Positions 1 to 7,215 of a DNA stretch of 11,877 bases are shown in pieces (positions within the stretch are counted from its first letter, which is position 1; every line of letters starts with the position of its first letter). The notes beneath the pieces are model-generated. The model searched no databases. It saw only the letters and a list, made by a program, of their open reading frames with translations, and was not told where the DNA came from. This DNA is from Turbatrix aceti (Eukaryota > Nematoda > Chromadorea > Rhabditida > Panagrolaimidae): contig CAXAKE010000018.1 of the NCBI GenBank assembly GCA_963969345.1, positions 1-11,877 of the forward strand, written 5' to 3'. The position numbers and the translations under genes were made by a program.

Positions 1-44
1 CATCAAAAGACAAAAACTAATTTTGTAAAATCACGCTTAAATTC

Positions 45-100
45 AAATTATCGTGGTGAGACCACCCAAACGCTAAAAACTGGTCTCAAAACGATAATTT
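45..100. repeat. Inverted repeat / hairpin, copy 1 of TGAGACCA family
   Basis: Arms 45-64 and 81-100 are 20 nt long and complementary except for two adjacent positions (GG against TT at 55-56); the loop is 16 nt. The inner part of the stem is TGAGACCA/TGGTCTCA. A second hairpin with the same inner stem lies at 4189-4227, so this is a dispersed family rather than a single palindrome. GGTCTC-containing dispersed motifs are familiar in rhabditid nematode genomes, but that is recollection and was not searched. Confidence 0.7.
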
Positions 101-195
101 AGATTCGATCGTAAAAGTACTTACATTCCCATTTTTTAGTCCTCTTTGAGATAAATTTTTTTCCTGACTACCGAAAATGACTGCCCAGGAGTGGC

Positions 196-414
196 TTATA
201 GTTCTCCCAGGCGTATAGCATCAATTCTTGTGTCAACACAGAATTCATCCACGCTGACGACTCCGAAGGGCACTGGCATCCCGTAGAGTATGCTCGTAGT
301 AGTATGCCAAATGACTAGTGTACTATCTATCTGCATACAACGACTTGAGCATGTGCATACTATGTCATCATTGTCAAGGACAAGGAAATACTTGAGCCAA
401 GCAAGTCCTTGAAA
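196..414 (-). CDS. Unrecognised open frame, possible terminal exon or gene remnant
   Basis: The minus strand is open for 72 codons here and ends in TAA (196-198). It is bounded upstream by another TAA at 415-417, so any intact gene would need an intron there. The translation has a mixed, protein-like composition, including segments FQGLAWLKYFLVLDNDD, TTSILYGMPVPFGVVS and VDEFCVDTRIDAIRLGEL, with several Cys residues. Base composition (about 45% GC) contrasts with the flanking AT-rich DNA. A GTAAGT lies just upstream on the same strand (near 433-438), but splicing from it would not keep a frame I could extend. The +1 frame is also open over the second half (contains AWENYKPLLGSHF), so the frame is uncertain. 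I do not recognise the family; an old transposon or gene fragment is possible. Confidence 0.28.
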   Translation of the reverse strand, partial: FQGLAWLKYFLVLDNDDIVCTCSSRCMQIDSTLVIWHTTTSILYGMPVPFGVVSVDEFCVDTRIDAIRLGEL

Positions 415-512
415 TTAGTTCGTTCTATCGTTACTTACTATGTTAGTTTGGGGGGCCCAGTCTGATGACTAATATGCATTGTCAGACAGACGGATTGCCA
501 GAGGGCAAACAG

Positions 513-536
513 AGGCTGAGGCTGAAGCTGAGGCTT
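513..536. repeat. Short hexamer tandem repeat (AGGCTG)x4
   Basis: Four consecutive 6-nt units: AGGCTG, AGGCTG, AAGCTG, AGGCTT. It lies inside a 41-codon frame (ATG 474 to TGA 599), for which there is no other support. Confidence 0.6.
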
Positions 537-599
537 ACTTTTCTTTTGTTTCATTTGCGTTTTTTTCCGTGGAAGAAAGTTCAACTGGATGAATTTTGA

Positions 600-1037
600 A
601 AAGTCACAGGATTATTTAGGATTGCTATGGGATTTTGTTGGTCCAAAGTAGAAAAAAAATATGTATAATTCAAAAACCAATTTTTTTTATTTTTTAAATT
701 TTGTTAAATCGCCAAAAATTTGGTAAAAAAATATCTAAAAATTTAAAAATTTTCCACTTGGGGGCATAAAAGATCGTTTGGTTGCGACAATAATCTAAAA
801 AATATAAAAAAATTTTACAATTTTTAAAATTTATACTGAAATTATCGGGACGAAATCAAATTAGAACAAAAGTCGATACTCTGTCTCGCAACGAGGAACA
901 AAATTTCCCGTCAAAATACAAAGTTACAGTAAAAAAAATCAAAAAAAAGTTGTTGTTTTTTTCTAATAAAAATTTTTAAAGCAGATTTAAAAATGACTGG
1001 AATACGGTAAGAAATTCTACGACAAAAAAATATCAAA
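600..1037. other. AT-rich stretch without a gene
   Basis: Dominated by A and T homopolymers with scattered TTTTTAAAATT-type blocks. No frame with protein-like composition was seen. A GGGACGAAA ... TTTCCCG pair (about 847-910) is weakly inverted. Most likely intergenic or intronic. Confidence 0.6.
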
Positions 1038-1247
1038 ATGCAAATTTTTTTCGTTAGAAAAAAAGTAGCAAATTTTTTTTTAAATTTATATTGGTCTAGT
1101 TTAGACAAATCACGCTCTGACGACGACAAAGTCGCTCAAACTGTTGCACTATTGGGTCAATTAAAGCCAAAATACATAGTTGTCAGAAATCACTCAACCA
1201 AAAGCAAAAAGAGAAAAAAAACGTGCGTTTTGGACACCAAAGTTTGA
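1038..1247 (+). CDS. Possible coding exon, unrecognised, basic C-terminus
   Basis: A 69-codon ATG-led frame ending in TGA (1245-1247). The first ~18 codons lie in an A/T homopolymer tract and look non-coding. From about 1095 the composition becomes protein-like: SLDKSRSDDDKVAQTVALLG followed by QLKPKYIVVRNHSTKSKK and a short basic run. A TCTAG at about 1094-1098 could act as a 3' splice site, making this a terminal exon, but it is a poor match to TTTCAG. No conserved domain is apparent. A random frame in purine-rich DNA is the alternative. Confidence 0.25.
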   Translation: MQIFFVRKKVANFFLNLYWSSLDKSRSDDDKVAQTVALLGQLKPKYIVVRNHSTKSKKRKKTCVLDTKV

Positions 1248-1348
1248 CTTTACGCTTCTTTTTTCCTCCCCCTCAAAAAAAGAGAGGCGTTAGTGAGGAA
1301 AAAAAGGTTATGTGGAAAATTATTCATTCTGGCACATGCTTCAAGTAA

Positions 1349-1627
1349 TTCTTACTCCTAGACTTCTCAAAATCAGTAAAAGTGAGTTCCGGGAATTATA
1401 GATGCAAGAATAAGAGTTGTGGTTCGAAAACTGGTTTTGGGAGAGGGTTTAGGCTAAATGACCCCGATTTGCACTACTCAGGCAAATGCCCCAACACTTT
1501 GGCTCTGTTGATAACCCTAACGTCATTAGAAAAAAAAAGTAGATTAAGGCTTATTTTCAACAAAAAAAATGGAAGTTCAGGCAGGGGGTATAGGGAAGTG
1601 CCGGCGGCTAAGTGCTCTTGCAAATGA
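1349..1627 (+). CDS. Possible Cys-containing terminal exon, unrecognised
   Basis: Open from just after TAA 1346-1348 to TGA 1625-1627, 92 codons, with no good ATG at the start, so an exon is more likely than a complete gene. TCCTAG (1355-1360) and ATCAG (1373-1377) could be acceptors. The translation has a CKNKSCGSKTGFGRGFRLND segment, then KCPNTLALLITLTSLE, a less convincing K-rich part, and ends CSCK. The paired cysteines (CKNKSC, KCPN, CSC) hint at a metal-binding or disulphide module, but the spacing matches no family I can name. GTAATAAAAAA directly after the stop could serve as a polyadenylation signal. It overlaps the minus-strand exon candidate at 1608-1781; probably not both are real. 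Confidence 0.27.
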   Translation, partial: FLLLDFSKSVKVSSGNYRCKNKSCGSKTGFGRGFRLNDPDLHYSGKCPNTLALLITLTSLEKKSRLRLIFNKKNGSSGRGYREVPAAKCSCK

Positions 1628-1781
1628 GTGTAATAAAAAAAAGAGAGAGAAAAGATAGAAGATAAAAAAGAAGAAAAGAGACTGGTGTGAGAACAATATT
1701 GTTAATCAGCGCGCCGTTGCTCATTTCACAATCCATCTTGGCACTTGGATAACCGGGCTGTGACGACATGGCACCGAGAGT
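1608..1781 (-). CDS. Possible first exon after a splice (spliced-leader type) acceptor
   Basis: On the minus strand a strong polypyrimidine tract and TTTTTTCCAG end at 1782; the putative exon starts at 1781 and an ATG begins at 1769, 12 nt later. That spacing is what trans-spliced nematode genes show. The frame reads MSSQPGYPSAKMDCEMSNGA then LINNIVLTP and then runs into a hydrophobic stretch encoded by a pyrimidine-rich tract, stopping at TAG 1608-1610. The hydrophobic end (about residues 30-50) is probably intron read through in frame, so the true donor may lie earlier; GTGAAA around 1730 is one option. I do not recognise the protein. The acceptor is the strongest evidence. Confidence 0.33.
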   Translation of the reverse strand, partial: TLGAMSSQPGYPSAKMDCEMSNGALINNIVLTPVSFLLFYLLSFLSLFFITLICKST

Positions 1782-1927
1782 CTGGAAAAAAGAGGGGGGG
1801 GGGTGATATCGCCTATTCGTCATTCATTTGGAACGAACAAACGAACGTGATAAAAACTAAACATCAAATTCTTGTAAAAATGGAAAAAAAGAAGAACATG
1901 ATGTTTGAATGAAAAAAAAATGTTTCA

Positions 1928-2549
1928 TTAAGAGACAGTCCACGACAGGATTTCGGACCGAGGACAAGGCTTTTTTACACTTTCAAATGTTTTGAGCCAG
2001 AATTGTTCCCCACCCCTAGGAAGGTCTAAAACCGCGATACACAGATTTTTAAAAAAATCGGAATCTGTAGTTTTGGCTTCTGAAAGGTTTTGACACAAGT
2101 TAATGCCACGCACTGCGTTCAAGAGGAAAAGAGCTGAAAAATTTTTTAGGGGGGTTTTGGGGGAAGGGGAACACGATGTCGTAGTCAGATTTTTTTTATC
2201 GTTACGGTAAGTGCCACTTTTAGGCAAATTTTTTTGGTTTTTTGGCTACCATTGATTGGGTTTTCAGAGGTGCCAACATTGGTATATCCTATCTTCTTCC
2301 CCGTGTTTTTACGCCTCGAATGATGTATAACACAAAATTTTGAAAGGGGGATAAAGTTGTCATTTTGGGCTATTTCCGCCGCGCACTCGAGTAAAAAGCG
2401 CGCGCACTGTCTCTTTTTTGCCTCGCAGGTCGAAAAAATGATGCGCGCGCACGTAAAAGGAGTCGACTTTGAAAAATTGCCCTGAAGCCAGTTTTTGTTT
2501 TTAATGCTTGCGGTTACTTTGTTGGGTTTGGGCATGTCCCAAAGATTGT
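1928..2549 (-). repeat. Left arm of the large inverted repeat
   Basis: About 622 nt, matching the right arm almost base for base. Visible differences are a shorter outer segment (the right arm has roughly 11 extra bases, GGAACAAGGGGGAGACG against CGGACCG), one base in the outermost ten, and at least two substitutions between about 2030 and 2065. The arm includes an alternating GCGCGC segment near 2398-2455. An open frame of 116 codons (2185-2535, minus) is repeated with identical translation in the other arm; this follows from arm identity and is not evidence of a gene. Confidence 0.9.
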
Positions 2550-2674
2550 TTTCAGCTACTCGTGCTTTTTATTGCATAATTTTCCGATCAGTGACGGCAT
2601 TGGAAAGTTCATGTTTCTATTGTCGCCTGTAGCACTGTGCAAAATTAAACGACAAAAATGGCAAGTAGGTTAAG

Positions 2675-3307
2675 ACAATCTTTGGGACATGCCCAAACCC
2701 AACAAAGTAACCGCAAGCATTAAAAACAAAAACTGGCTTCAGGGCAATTTTTCAAAGTCGACTCCTTTTACGTGCGCGCGCATCATTTTTTCGACCTGCG
2801 AGGCAAAAAAGAGACAGTGCGCGCGCTTTTTACTCGAGTGCGCGGCGGAAATAGCCCAAAATGACAACTTTATCCCCCTTTCAAAATTTTGTGTTATACA
2901 TCATTCGAGGCGTAAAAACACGGGGAAGAAGATAGGATATACCAATGTTGGCACCTCTGAAAACCCAATCAATGGTAGCCAAAAAACCAAAAAAATTTGC
3001 CTAAAAGTGGCACTTACCGTAACGATAAAAAAAATCTGACTACGACATCGTGTTCCCCTTCCCCCAAAACCCCCCTAAAAAATTTTTCAGCTCTTTTTCT
3101 CTTGAACGCAGTGCGTGGCATTAACTTGTGTCAAAACCTTTCAGAAGCCAAAACTACAGATTCCAATTTTTTTAAAAATCTGTGTATCGCGGTTTCAGAC
3201 CTTCCTAGGGGTGGGGAACAATTCTGGCTCAAAACATTTGAAAGTGTAAAAAAGCCTTGTCCTCGTCTCCCCCTTGTTCCTAAATCCTGTCGTGGACTGC
3301 CTCTTAA
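2675..3307 (+). repeat. Right arm of the large inverted repeat
   Basis: About 633 nt, the partner of 1928-2549. The 116-codon frame begins with ATG at 2689 and ends at 3039. Its product would be basic and lacks any domain I recognise; it contains CCTCGCAGG-type and GCGCGC DNA that looks like repeat rather than coding sequence. A second, longer frame (2997-3452) crosses the element boundary into flanking DNA and so cannot be an element gene. Confidence 0.9.
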
Positions 3308-4039
3308 AACACAGTTTTTTTTTAATTTGCAGTGTTACTATTTTGACTACAGCTACAGTAATCCGTCCATTTTACGGCGCAAAATAAAAAAATGTTACAA
3401 ACTGACTTTAGAAAAAACCGATATGAATAAAAAATTTAAATTTAAATTTTGACACAAAACATGACAAAAATTTGTCACAAAGAAAATTCGAAAATTTGGG
3501 GTTCGAGATTTGGTAAAAATTATTTAAAAAAAATATTATTTTCTATTTATTTGTTCACGAACACGGTAATTAATGTTTGCGTTTGTTTTGGAACAAAAAA
3601 CCAAATTCGATATTATAATAGAATTCCGCCCCATAATAAAATTCATAGCACCTTATCCCCCCCCAAAAAAAACAGCCATTCAATTCAGCCTTTGGTATAC
3701 AGTATATATACCAACTTTTTGACATCAGGAACCAAAATCATATTAATTTTATTTCCCTGCTTTTTGCTCACCAAATGACAAATCAACATGAAAGAAAAAC
3801 AAAATTGGATAAAAAAGGGACCAAATAAAGTTAGAAATTTATGAAAAATGACCCATAAAATTCATGAATGGGATAATAATATAGTTAAGCGCGTTACCGC
3901 TTGCACGGAACCATTCATTCTGCAGAAAAAACGGAATAATAAAACAAAGACATATTTAATTTATAAAAAATGGTCGTTCGTGACACTTGTAAACTTTTCT
4001 TATTCTACAGCCTCTCATACTTGAATTTTAATTTTTAAG
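3308..4039. other. AT-rich stretch without a gene
   Basis: A CTACAGCTACAGTAATCC segment lies at about 3349-3366, a motif type seen in nematode dispersed repeats. There is a small palindrome TTGGTATA/TATACCAA at 3692-3714. A 109-codon frame (3449-3778) has the composition expected of random AT-rich DNA. I see no convincing gene. Confidence 0.55.
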
Positions 4040-4141
4040 GCTGACTGCCAAGGGTTCAAGAAGGTTGGATCTGTTGGGGAAAACAAGCTGTATAAACGTA
4101 AAAAAATTCGAGAAATGAAAAAATACGATAAAAAAATTTGA
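4040..4141 (+). CDS. Possible short terminal exon, lysine-rich, unrecognised
   Basis: After a T-run and TAAG (4031-4039) a frame reads ADCQGFKKVGSVGENKLYKR and then a Lys/Arg-rich tail, 33 codons to TGA 4139-4141. The first 20 residues have a balanced, protein-like composition unlike the flanks; the tail may simply be A-rich DNA. The acceptor (TTTTTAAG) is weak and no upstream exon was found. Very short, so chance is a real alternative. Confidence 0.18.
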   Translation, partial: ADCQGFKKVGSVGENKLYKRKKIREMKKYDKKI

Positions 4142-4188
4142 GAAAAAAAATTTAAAAAATAGAAATGCGCACGCTTTTAAGGTAAAGC

Positions 4189-4227
4189 TTTCGTCGTGAG
4201 ACCACAATACCTGGTCTCAAACGGAAA
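4189..4227. repeat. Inverted repeat / hairpin, copy 2 of TGAGACCA family
   Basis: TGAGACCA (4197-4204) pairs with TGGTCTCA (4212-4219) across a 7-nt loop, and TTTCGTCG/AACGGAAA outside it pairs partly. It shares TCGT-G-TGAGACCA with the hairpin at 45-100, while the loop and flanks differ, as expected for a short dispersed element. Confidence 0.65.
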
Positions 4228-4564
4228 CAATAAATTTTCCGCGCGAGACAGTATTTTTTTGGCAAAAAGTATGTTTTTTTACTTTCTTTTCATTTTTGGT
4301 TATCTTCTGTAATTTTTTTTAAACGAAAATTTTTTAACGTCCAGGGAATGAAAAATAATTAGGAACACAAAAACACAACTACATACTCCTCCCTCGCTTG
4401 CTCGTTTGCAAGATGAACTCACGTTTTTTTTCAATTTTAAAAACACAGACTGGTCTTTAATGCAAGCGTAAATTTTTTGTTCAACTGCACACTCAATTTT
4501 CAGGAGAAAAAAAACAAGACACAAAATGAAAAAAAAATTAAGCGTTCCCTTTTTTTGATTGACA

Positions 4565-4677
4565 GAATTGAATGCCACGGCATTGTTGCATGTTGCCATT
4601 TCCGTCGACAGATGACGACAACCCCGGACCGATGACGAAGTGTTGCAGTGGAGCGCATCGTGATTCGACCCACTCAA
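4565..4677 (-). CDS. Possible internal exon, unrecognised
   Basis: The 5' part of a 125-codon minus frame has protein-like composition: SGSNHDALHCNTSSSVRGCR then HLSTEMATCNNAVAFNS. It follows a T-run ending TTGAG, which could be a poor acceptor, and precedes GTCAAT, a poor donor. Beyond 4560 the same frame becomes F/L/K-rich homopolymer translation and is not credible. Only the composition shift supports it. Confidence 0.15.
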
Positions 4678-4701
4678 AAAAAATTATTTGTGCTTTTGTT
4701 G

Positions 4702-4746
4702 CTTTTGTAGCGACCGTTTATGGCGCATAGACGGTTGCTACAAAAG
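4702..4746. repeat. 16-bp hairpin with 13-nt loop
   Basis: CTTTTGTAGCGACCGT (4702-4717) pairs with ACGGTTGCTACAAAAG (4731-4746); the only non-Watson-Crick position is G4712 opposite T4735/T4736, a G-U pair in RNA. The loop is TTATGGCGCATAG. It could be a miniature element or a structured RNA; 45 nt is shorter than a usual miRNA precursor. Confidence 0.65.
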
Positions 4747-4749
4747 GTG

Positions 4750-5318
4750 GTCGTTGGTTGTCGTTGAACTTTCAGAGAGTCAAAAAAAGACTGTACTGTG
4801 CTTTGAGTCTTGGGAGTTTATTTACGGAGTTTTACACTTCATTGCCCTGTTTAAGACTTTTTAGGAAATAAAGATCATAAAAAACGGCTGTCAGGAAAAG
4901 AATAAAAATATACGTCTGTGATGATGAAAATGTTTTTTGATCTTACAAAGGCTTTTTGAGGTGATTCAAGATGAAAATAATTTCATAGGGGTATAAACAA
5001 AATATTTTAAAATAAAAAAAACAGGTGATTTCCATCGAAAAGGGGTTTAAAAAAACCTAATTTGTCGAAATAGTAAATAATTCTATTTTAGTATTTTTGG
5101 TAGAACTTTGTTTTTTTTTAATTTTTTTGGATTCTCTCGAATTATACAGGAAAGACTATTGGAACGTCAAAATAAAAAAAATACTCTGTCAAACAAAAAA
5201 TTTAATTTTTAATGACGAAAAAGTTTTTTGAAATTTGAAATTTGAAACTGATATAGCGTCAAATTAAGCAAAATCAACCCAGAACACAAATAACTTTTTT
5301 TGGGAGAAAAGAGTGAAA
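4750..5318. other. AT-rich stretch without a gene
   Basis: Homopolymer-rich sequence with no protein-like frame and no strong inverted or tandem repeat. Probably intergenic or intronic. Confidence 0.55.
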
Positions 5319-5594
5319 ATGAAAACCAAAACCCAACCCATGACCGAATTGAATTGCAATTATCGTAATCCGATGACCAGTAATCATTGGGAAAAAGAGA
5401 TTTTCTTACATCCTGTCTACTCGATCACGAGTCCGAGACGGAAGGAGTCTAAAAGGGCGAATTTCGTGTCAATGGCAACGCTGAAAATAAATAGAAAGCG
5501 ACAAAAACAAACTTTTTCTTTCCACAAATTTTTTTTTGGGCGATGCATTATGTTTTTGGTCTTTTTAAAGAGCAGACTGGTGGGTGTCGGATGA
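5319..5594 (+). CDS. Possible small protein or exon, unrecognised
   Basis: An ATG at 5319 opens a frame of 91 codons to TGA 5592-5594. The first ~60 residues look protein-like: MKTKTQPMTELNCNYRNPMT, WEKEIFLHPVYSITSPRRKE, then ANFVSMATLKINRKRQK; the end (HKFFFGRCIMFLVFLKS) is hydrophobic and T-run derived. GTGTCAATGGC at 5466-5476 and other GTs give possible donors if it is a first exon. No domain recognised. The opposite strand is also open over part of this region but has poorer composition. Confidence 0.25.
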   Translation: MKTKTQPMTELNCNYRNPMTSNHWEKEIFLHPVYSITSPRRKESKRANFVSMATLKINRKRQKQTFSFHKFFFGRCIMFLVFLKSRLVGVG

Positions 5595-6160
5595 CGACCA
5601 TAAAAAATGAAATTGGGTACTCCGGAAGACAAAAAATGGTATACAAAATTTTTGAATGAAAGTTTCAGAAAAAAAATACAGTAATTTTTTCCAATTTCAA
5701 TTTTTGAAGTGAAATTAAACACCAAAATCAAAGCTTTTTTGGAGAGAGGAAGTGATTTTTTTCGTGGGCAAACAAAAATGCACGAACGCAGAATAATAAA
5801 AATATTTGTAATAAATACATATTATGTATATTTATGTGTCCCACACGCATAACACAATTATGCAAAAGAGACAAGGAACAAAATTAGAAGCTACTTGTGA
5901 TATTTTTTATGAATTTTTATCCTAATGAGCTTCCATGAAAAAAAAGTTAGACTCTGTGATTTGGCGAAGTTTTTTACAATTGTTTGCACGTCATGAATCA
6001 AAAACTACTGCAACTATGGAACCAAAAACATCTTTTTTTATGCAAAGTCAGTGAAAAAAAATTTAAAAACCGAACAACACTACTCACAACACTACTAATG
6101 TAAGAATTGTGATGAAAATGGCGAAGAGCACGCTATCGATAACAATAATAAAGAAATATT
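5595..6160. other. AT-rich stretch without a gene
   Basis: A/T-run rich, with TACATA/TATGTA-type short palindromes near 5812-5830. No credible coding frame. It ends where the candidate terminal inverted repeat begins. Confidence 0.55.
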
Positions 6161-6345
6161 GCTCACAAAAAAATAAAAATAATACATTGATGTATAAGTG
6201 TGCTGAATACATTTTTGTATCGAAAATAATACATTAGACGTATGAAAACAAAAAAACGTATTTTTATCAATACAAAAAAAATGTATTTTTATTCAAACAC
6301 GAAAATGTATACATTTCAATACATTTCTATATTTCACACACCCTA
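6161..6345 (+). repeat. Left inverted end with TACATT-rich subterminal region
   Basis: Begins GCTCACAAAAAA. Contains repeated ATACATT, ATGTAT and TGTATA motifs in both orientations, and ends near CACACACCCTAGTAGGG. Clustered short motifs of one kind next to the ends are typical of transposase-binding subterminal regions; that role is inferred. Confidence 0.45.
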
Positions 6346-6555
6346 GTAGGGTAATTTTATTGTTTAGCGGAGTCTCAAAGCGAATGCTACGATCGACTCG
6401 CTGCAATTGCTCGCCAAATAAAAATTTGGATAGCATCGTTTTTTTTGTCTGTTGTTTTTTTGACGCACGCATTCTCTGTAATTGTTGTTTCTTTTTGCGT
6501 GACTTTTCGCGTTTCTCTTTCAAACTACTTCGGCAACTTTCCCAAAACGAATGCA
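6293..6555 (-). CDS. Possible basic, coiled-coil-like exon, unrecognised
   Basis: The minus strand is open for about 87 codons. From about 6553 down to 6360 it reads HSFWESCRSSLKEKREKSRK, then KKQQLQRMRASKKQQTKK, then MLSKFLFGEQLQRVDRSIRF: a K/R/Q/E-rich, helix-forming segment of natural composition. The upstream end is CCATAG, a possible acceptor, with a stop in frame just before. Downstream of about 6350 it runs into the TACATT-rich terminal DNA (residues CVKYRNVLKCIHFRV), which is not credible coding. The opposite strand gives a Phe/Cys-rich frame typical of antisense. Basic coiled-coil segments occur in many nuclear proteins, so no function is implied. Confidence 0.25.
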
Positions 6556-6849
6556 ACCTATGGAGCTAACCTGCTGTCGACTTTGGTATGTTTTTAACAT
6601 TTACAAATTTTCTGTTTGTTTTCATACCTTTTTTATTTTAAAGCCAAACAAGTTTCACCCACTTTTACCTTTTTGTGCGATTGTGATCTAAGTTTTTGCG
6701 AATTGTTAGATAGAGTTGCAATGATGTCGATAGCTGGGGTGCTTTGATTGGCCTCACAATCGCAGAAAATGGTAATAAAGGGGGTTGAAATTCATTTGGC
6801 ATCAAATTTTTAAATCGAGATAATTTTTGAGCTTAAATTTTGTTTTCAG

Positions 6850-7006
6850 CATGCAGCAGGTAACATAAAATTGCGCTTCAACAACGCATCTGTGCTTCGC
6901 TTCACACTGTCTGTAAGTTTCGGAAAAAACTCAAAGACCAAAATTATGTTCACGTTTTTAGGTAAAGCGGCTGCAATCAAACAACTTCAAGCCCTTATGT
7001 GATTGA
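6850..7006 (+). CDS. Possible two-exon gene 3' end with a 49-nt intron (join 6850-6912, 6962-7006)
   Basis: TTTTCAG ends at 6849, GTAAGTTT begins at 6913 and GTTTTTAG ends at 6961. This is a very good acceptor, a very good donor and a usable second acceptor, giving a 49-nt intron of typical nematode size. In the only open frame exon A reads HAAGNIKLRFNNASVLRFTL then S and joins in phase to VKRLQSNNFKPLCD and TGA (7004-7006). Upstream, a frame with SCNDVDSWGALIGLTIAEN (6717-6773) precedes a GTAATA donor, but it is phase 1 and joins only if AG 6855-6856 is used instead. The protein is not recognised. The minus strand is also open over parts of this region, so the strand is uncertain. Confidence 0.3.
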
Positions 7007-7160
7007 AAAACAAATTAACTTCGAAGTCGAGGTCAGATTCCCGGCGATCTTCCAAGAAAAGACAAGCTGTCGCAACCGACGCGATATTCAAGAAGACGGT
7101 TGTCCTCATTTTTTTTACTTTTTGCTTCGGGTTGTTTTATATTTTCTTGTTTTTATATGA
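6966..7160 (+). CDS. Overlapping protein-like frame, possible alternative terminal exon
   Basis: Open for 64 codons from just after a TAA (6963-6965) to TGA 7158-7160, in a different frame from the join ending at 7006. It contains SGCNQTTSSPYVIEKQINFE then VEVRFPAIFQEKTSCRNRRD and IQEDGCPHF, balanced and protein-like up to about 7110, after which it becomes hydrophobic T-rich translation. To be used it would need AG at 6966-6967 as acceptor after GTAAAG. Either this or the 6850-7006 reading may be right; both together cannot be. No family recognised. Confidence 0.28.
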   Translation, partial: SGCNQTTSSPYVIEKQINFEVEVRFPAIFQEKTSCRNRRDIQEDGCPHFFYFLLRVVLYFLVFI

Positions 7161-7178
7161 TTGTGTTAATAACTGAAA

Positions 7179-7215
7179 CAAGATCTTCGCAGCCCTTCGG
7201 GCTGCGGAGATCTTG
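7179..7215. repeat. GC-rich hairpin at the start of array 1
   Basis: CAAGATCTTCGCAGCCC (7179-7195) pairs with GGGCTGCGGAGATCTTG (7199-7215) with one mismatch in 17 and a 3-nt loop TTC. It sits directly before the first ACGA unit, as the hairpin at 9402-9418 sits directly before array 2. There is no T-run following it, so it is not a bacterial-type terminator. Confidence 0.85.

Larger units (their letters stand above)
1928..3307. mobile_element. TTAA-flanked palindromic (foldback) element, piggyBac-type MITE candidate
   Basis: Arms 1928-2549 and 2675-3307 are reverse complements of each other around a 125-nt single-copy spacer (2550-2674). The outermost bases at both ends are TTAA (1928-1931 and 3304-3307), immediately followed inside by GAGACAGTCC on the left and, read on the other strand, GAGGCAGTCC on the right. 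TTAA is the target site duplicated by piggyBac-superfamily transposases, and TTAA-flanked palindromic elements are known in Caenorhabditis; assignment here is by that analogy. No transposase is encoded, so it would be non-autonomous. Because TTAA is itself palindromic, the duplication cannot be separated from the arm ends without an empty site. A simple inverted duplication is the alternative. Confidence 0.62.

Noticed and set aside
911..1129. 72-codon minus-strand frame rich in F and K.
   Set aside because: Translation of A/T homopolymers and antisense to the better plus frame at 1038-1247.
2185..3452. 116-codon frames in both arms of the palindrome and longer frames beside them.
   Set aside because: Identity between arms reflects the recent inverted duplication, not selection. 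One of the frames crosses the element boundary. No domain is visible.
3449..3778. 109-codon plus-strand frame after the palindrome.
   Set aside because: Composition follows the AT-rich DNA (I, F, N, K, T), with no splice or start context and no recognisable motif.
7170..7182. TGAAACA, similar to the reverse complement of the Caenorhabditis piRNA upstream motif CTGTTTCA.
   Set aside because: The motif is incomplete (TGAAACAA), single, and lacks a correctly spaced 21U start.
7179..7215. GC-rich stem-loop as an intrinsic transcription terminator.
   Set aside because: No T-run follows on either strand and the surroundings are not bacterial.
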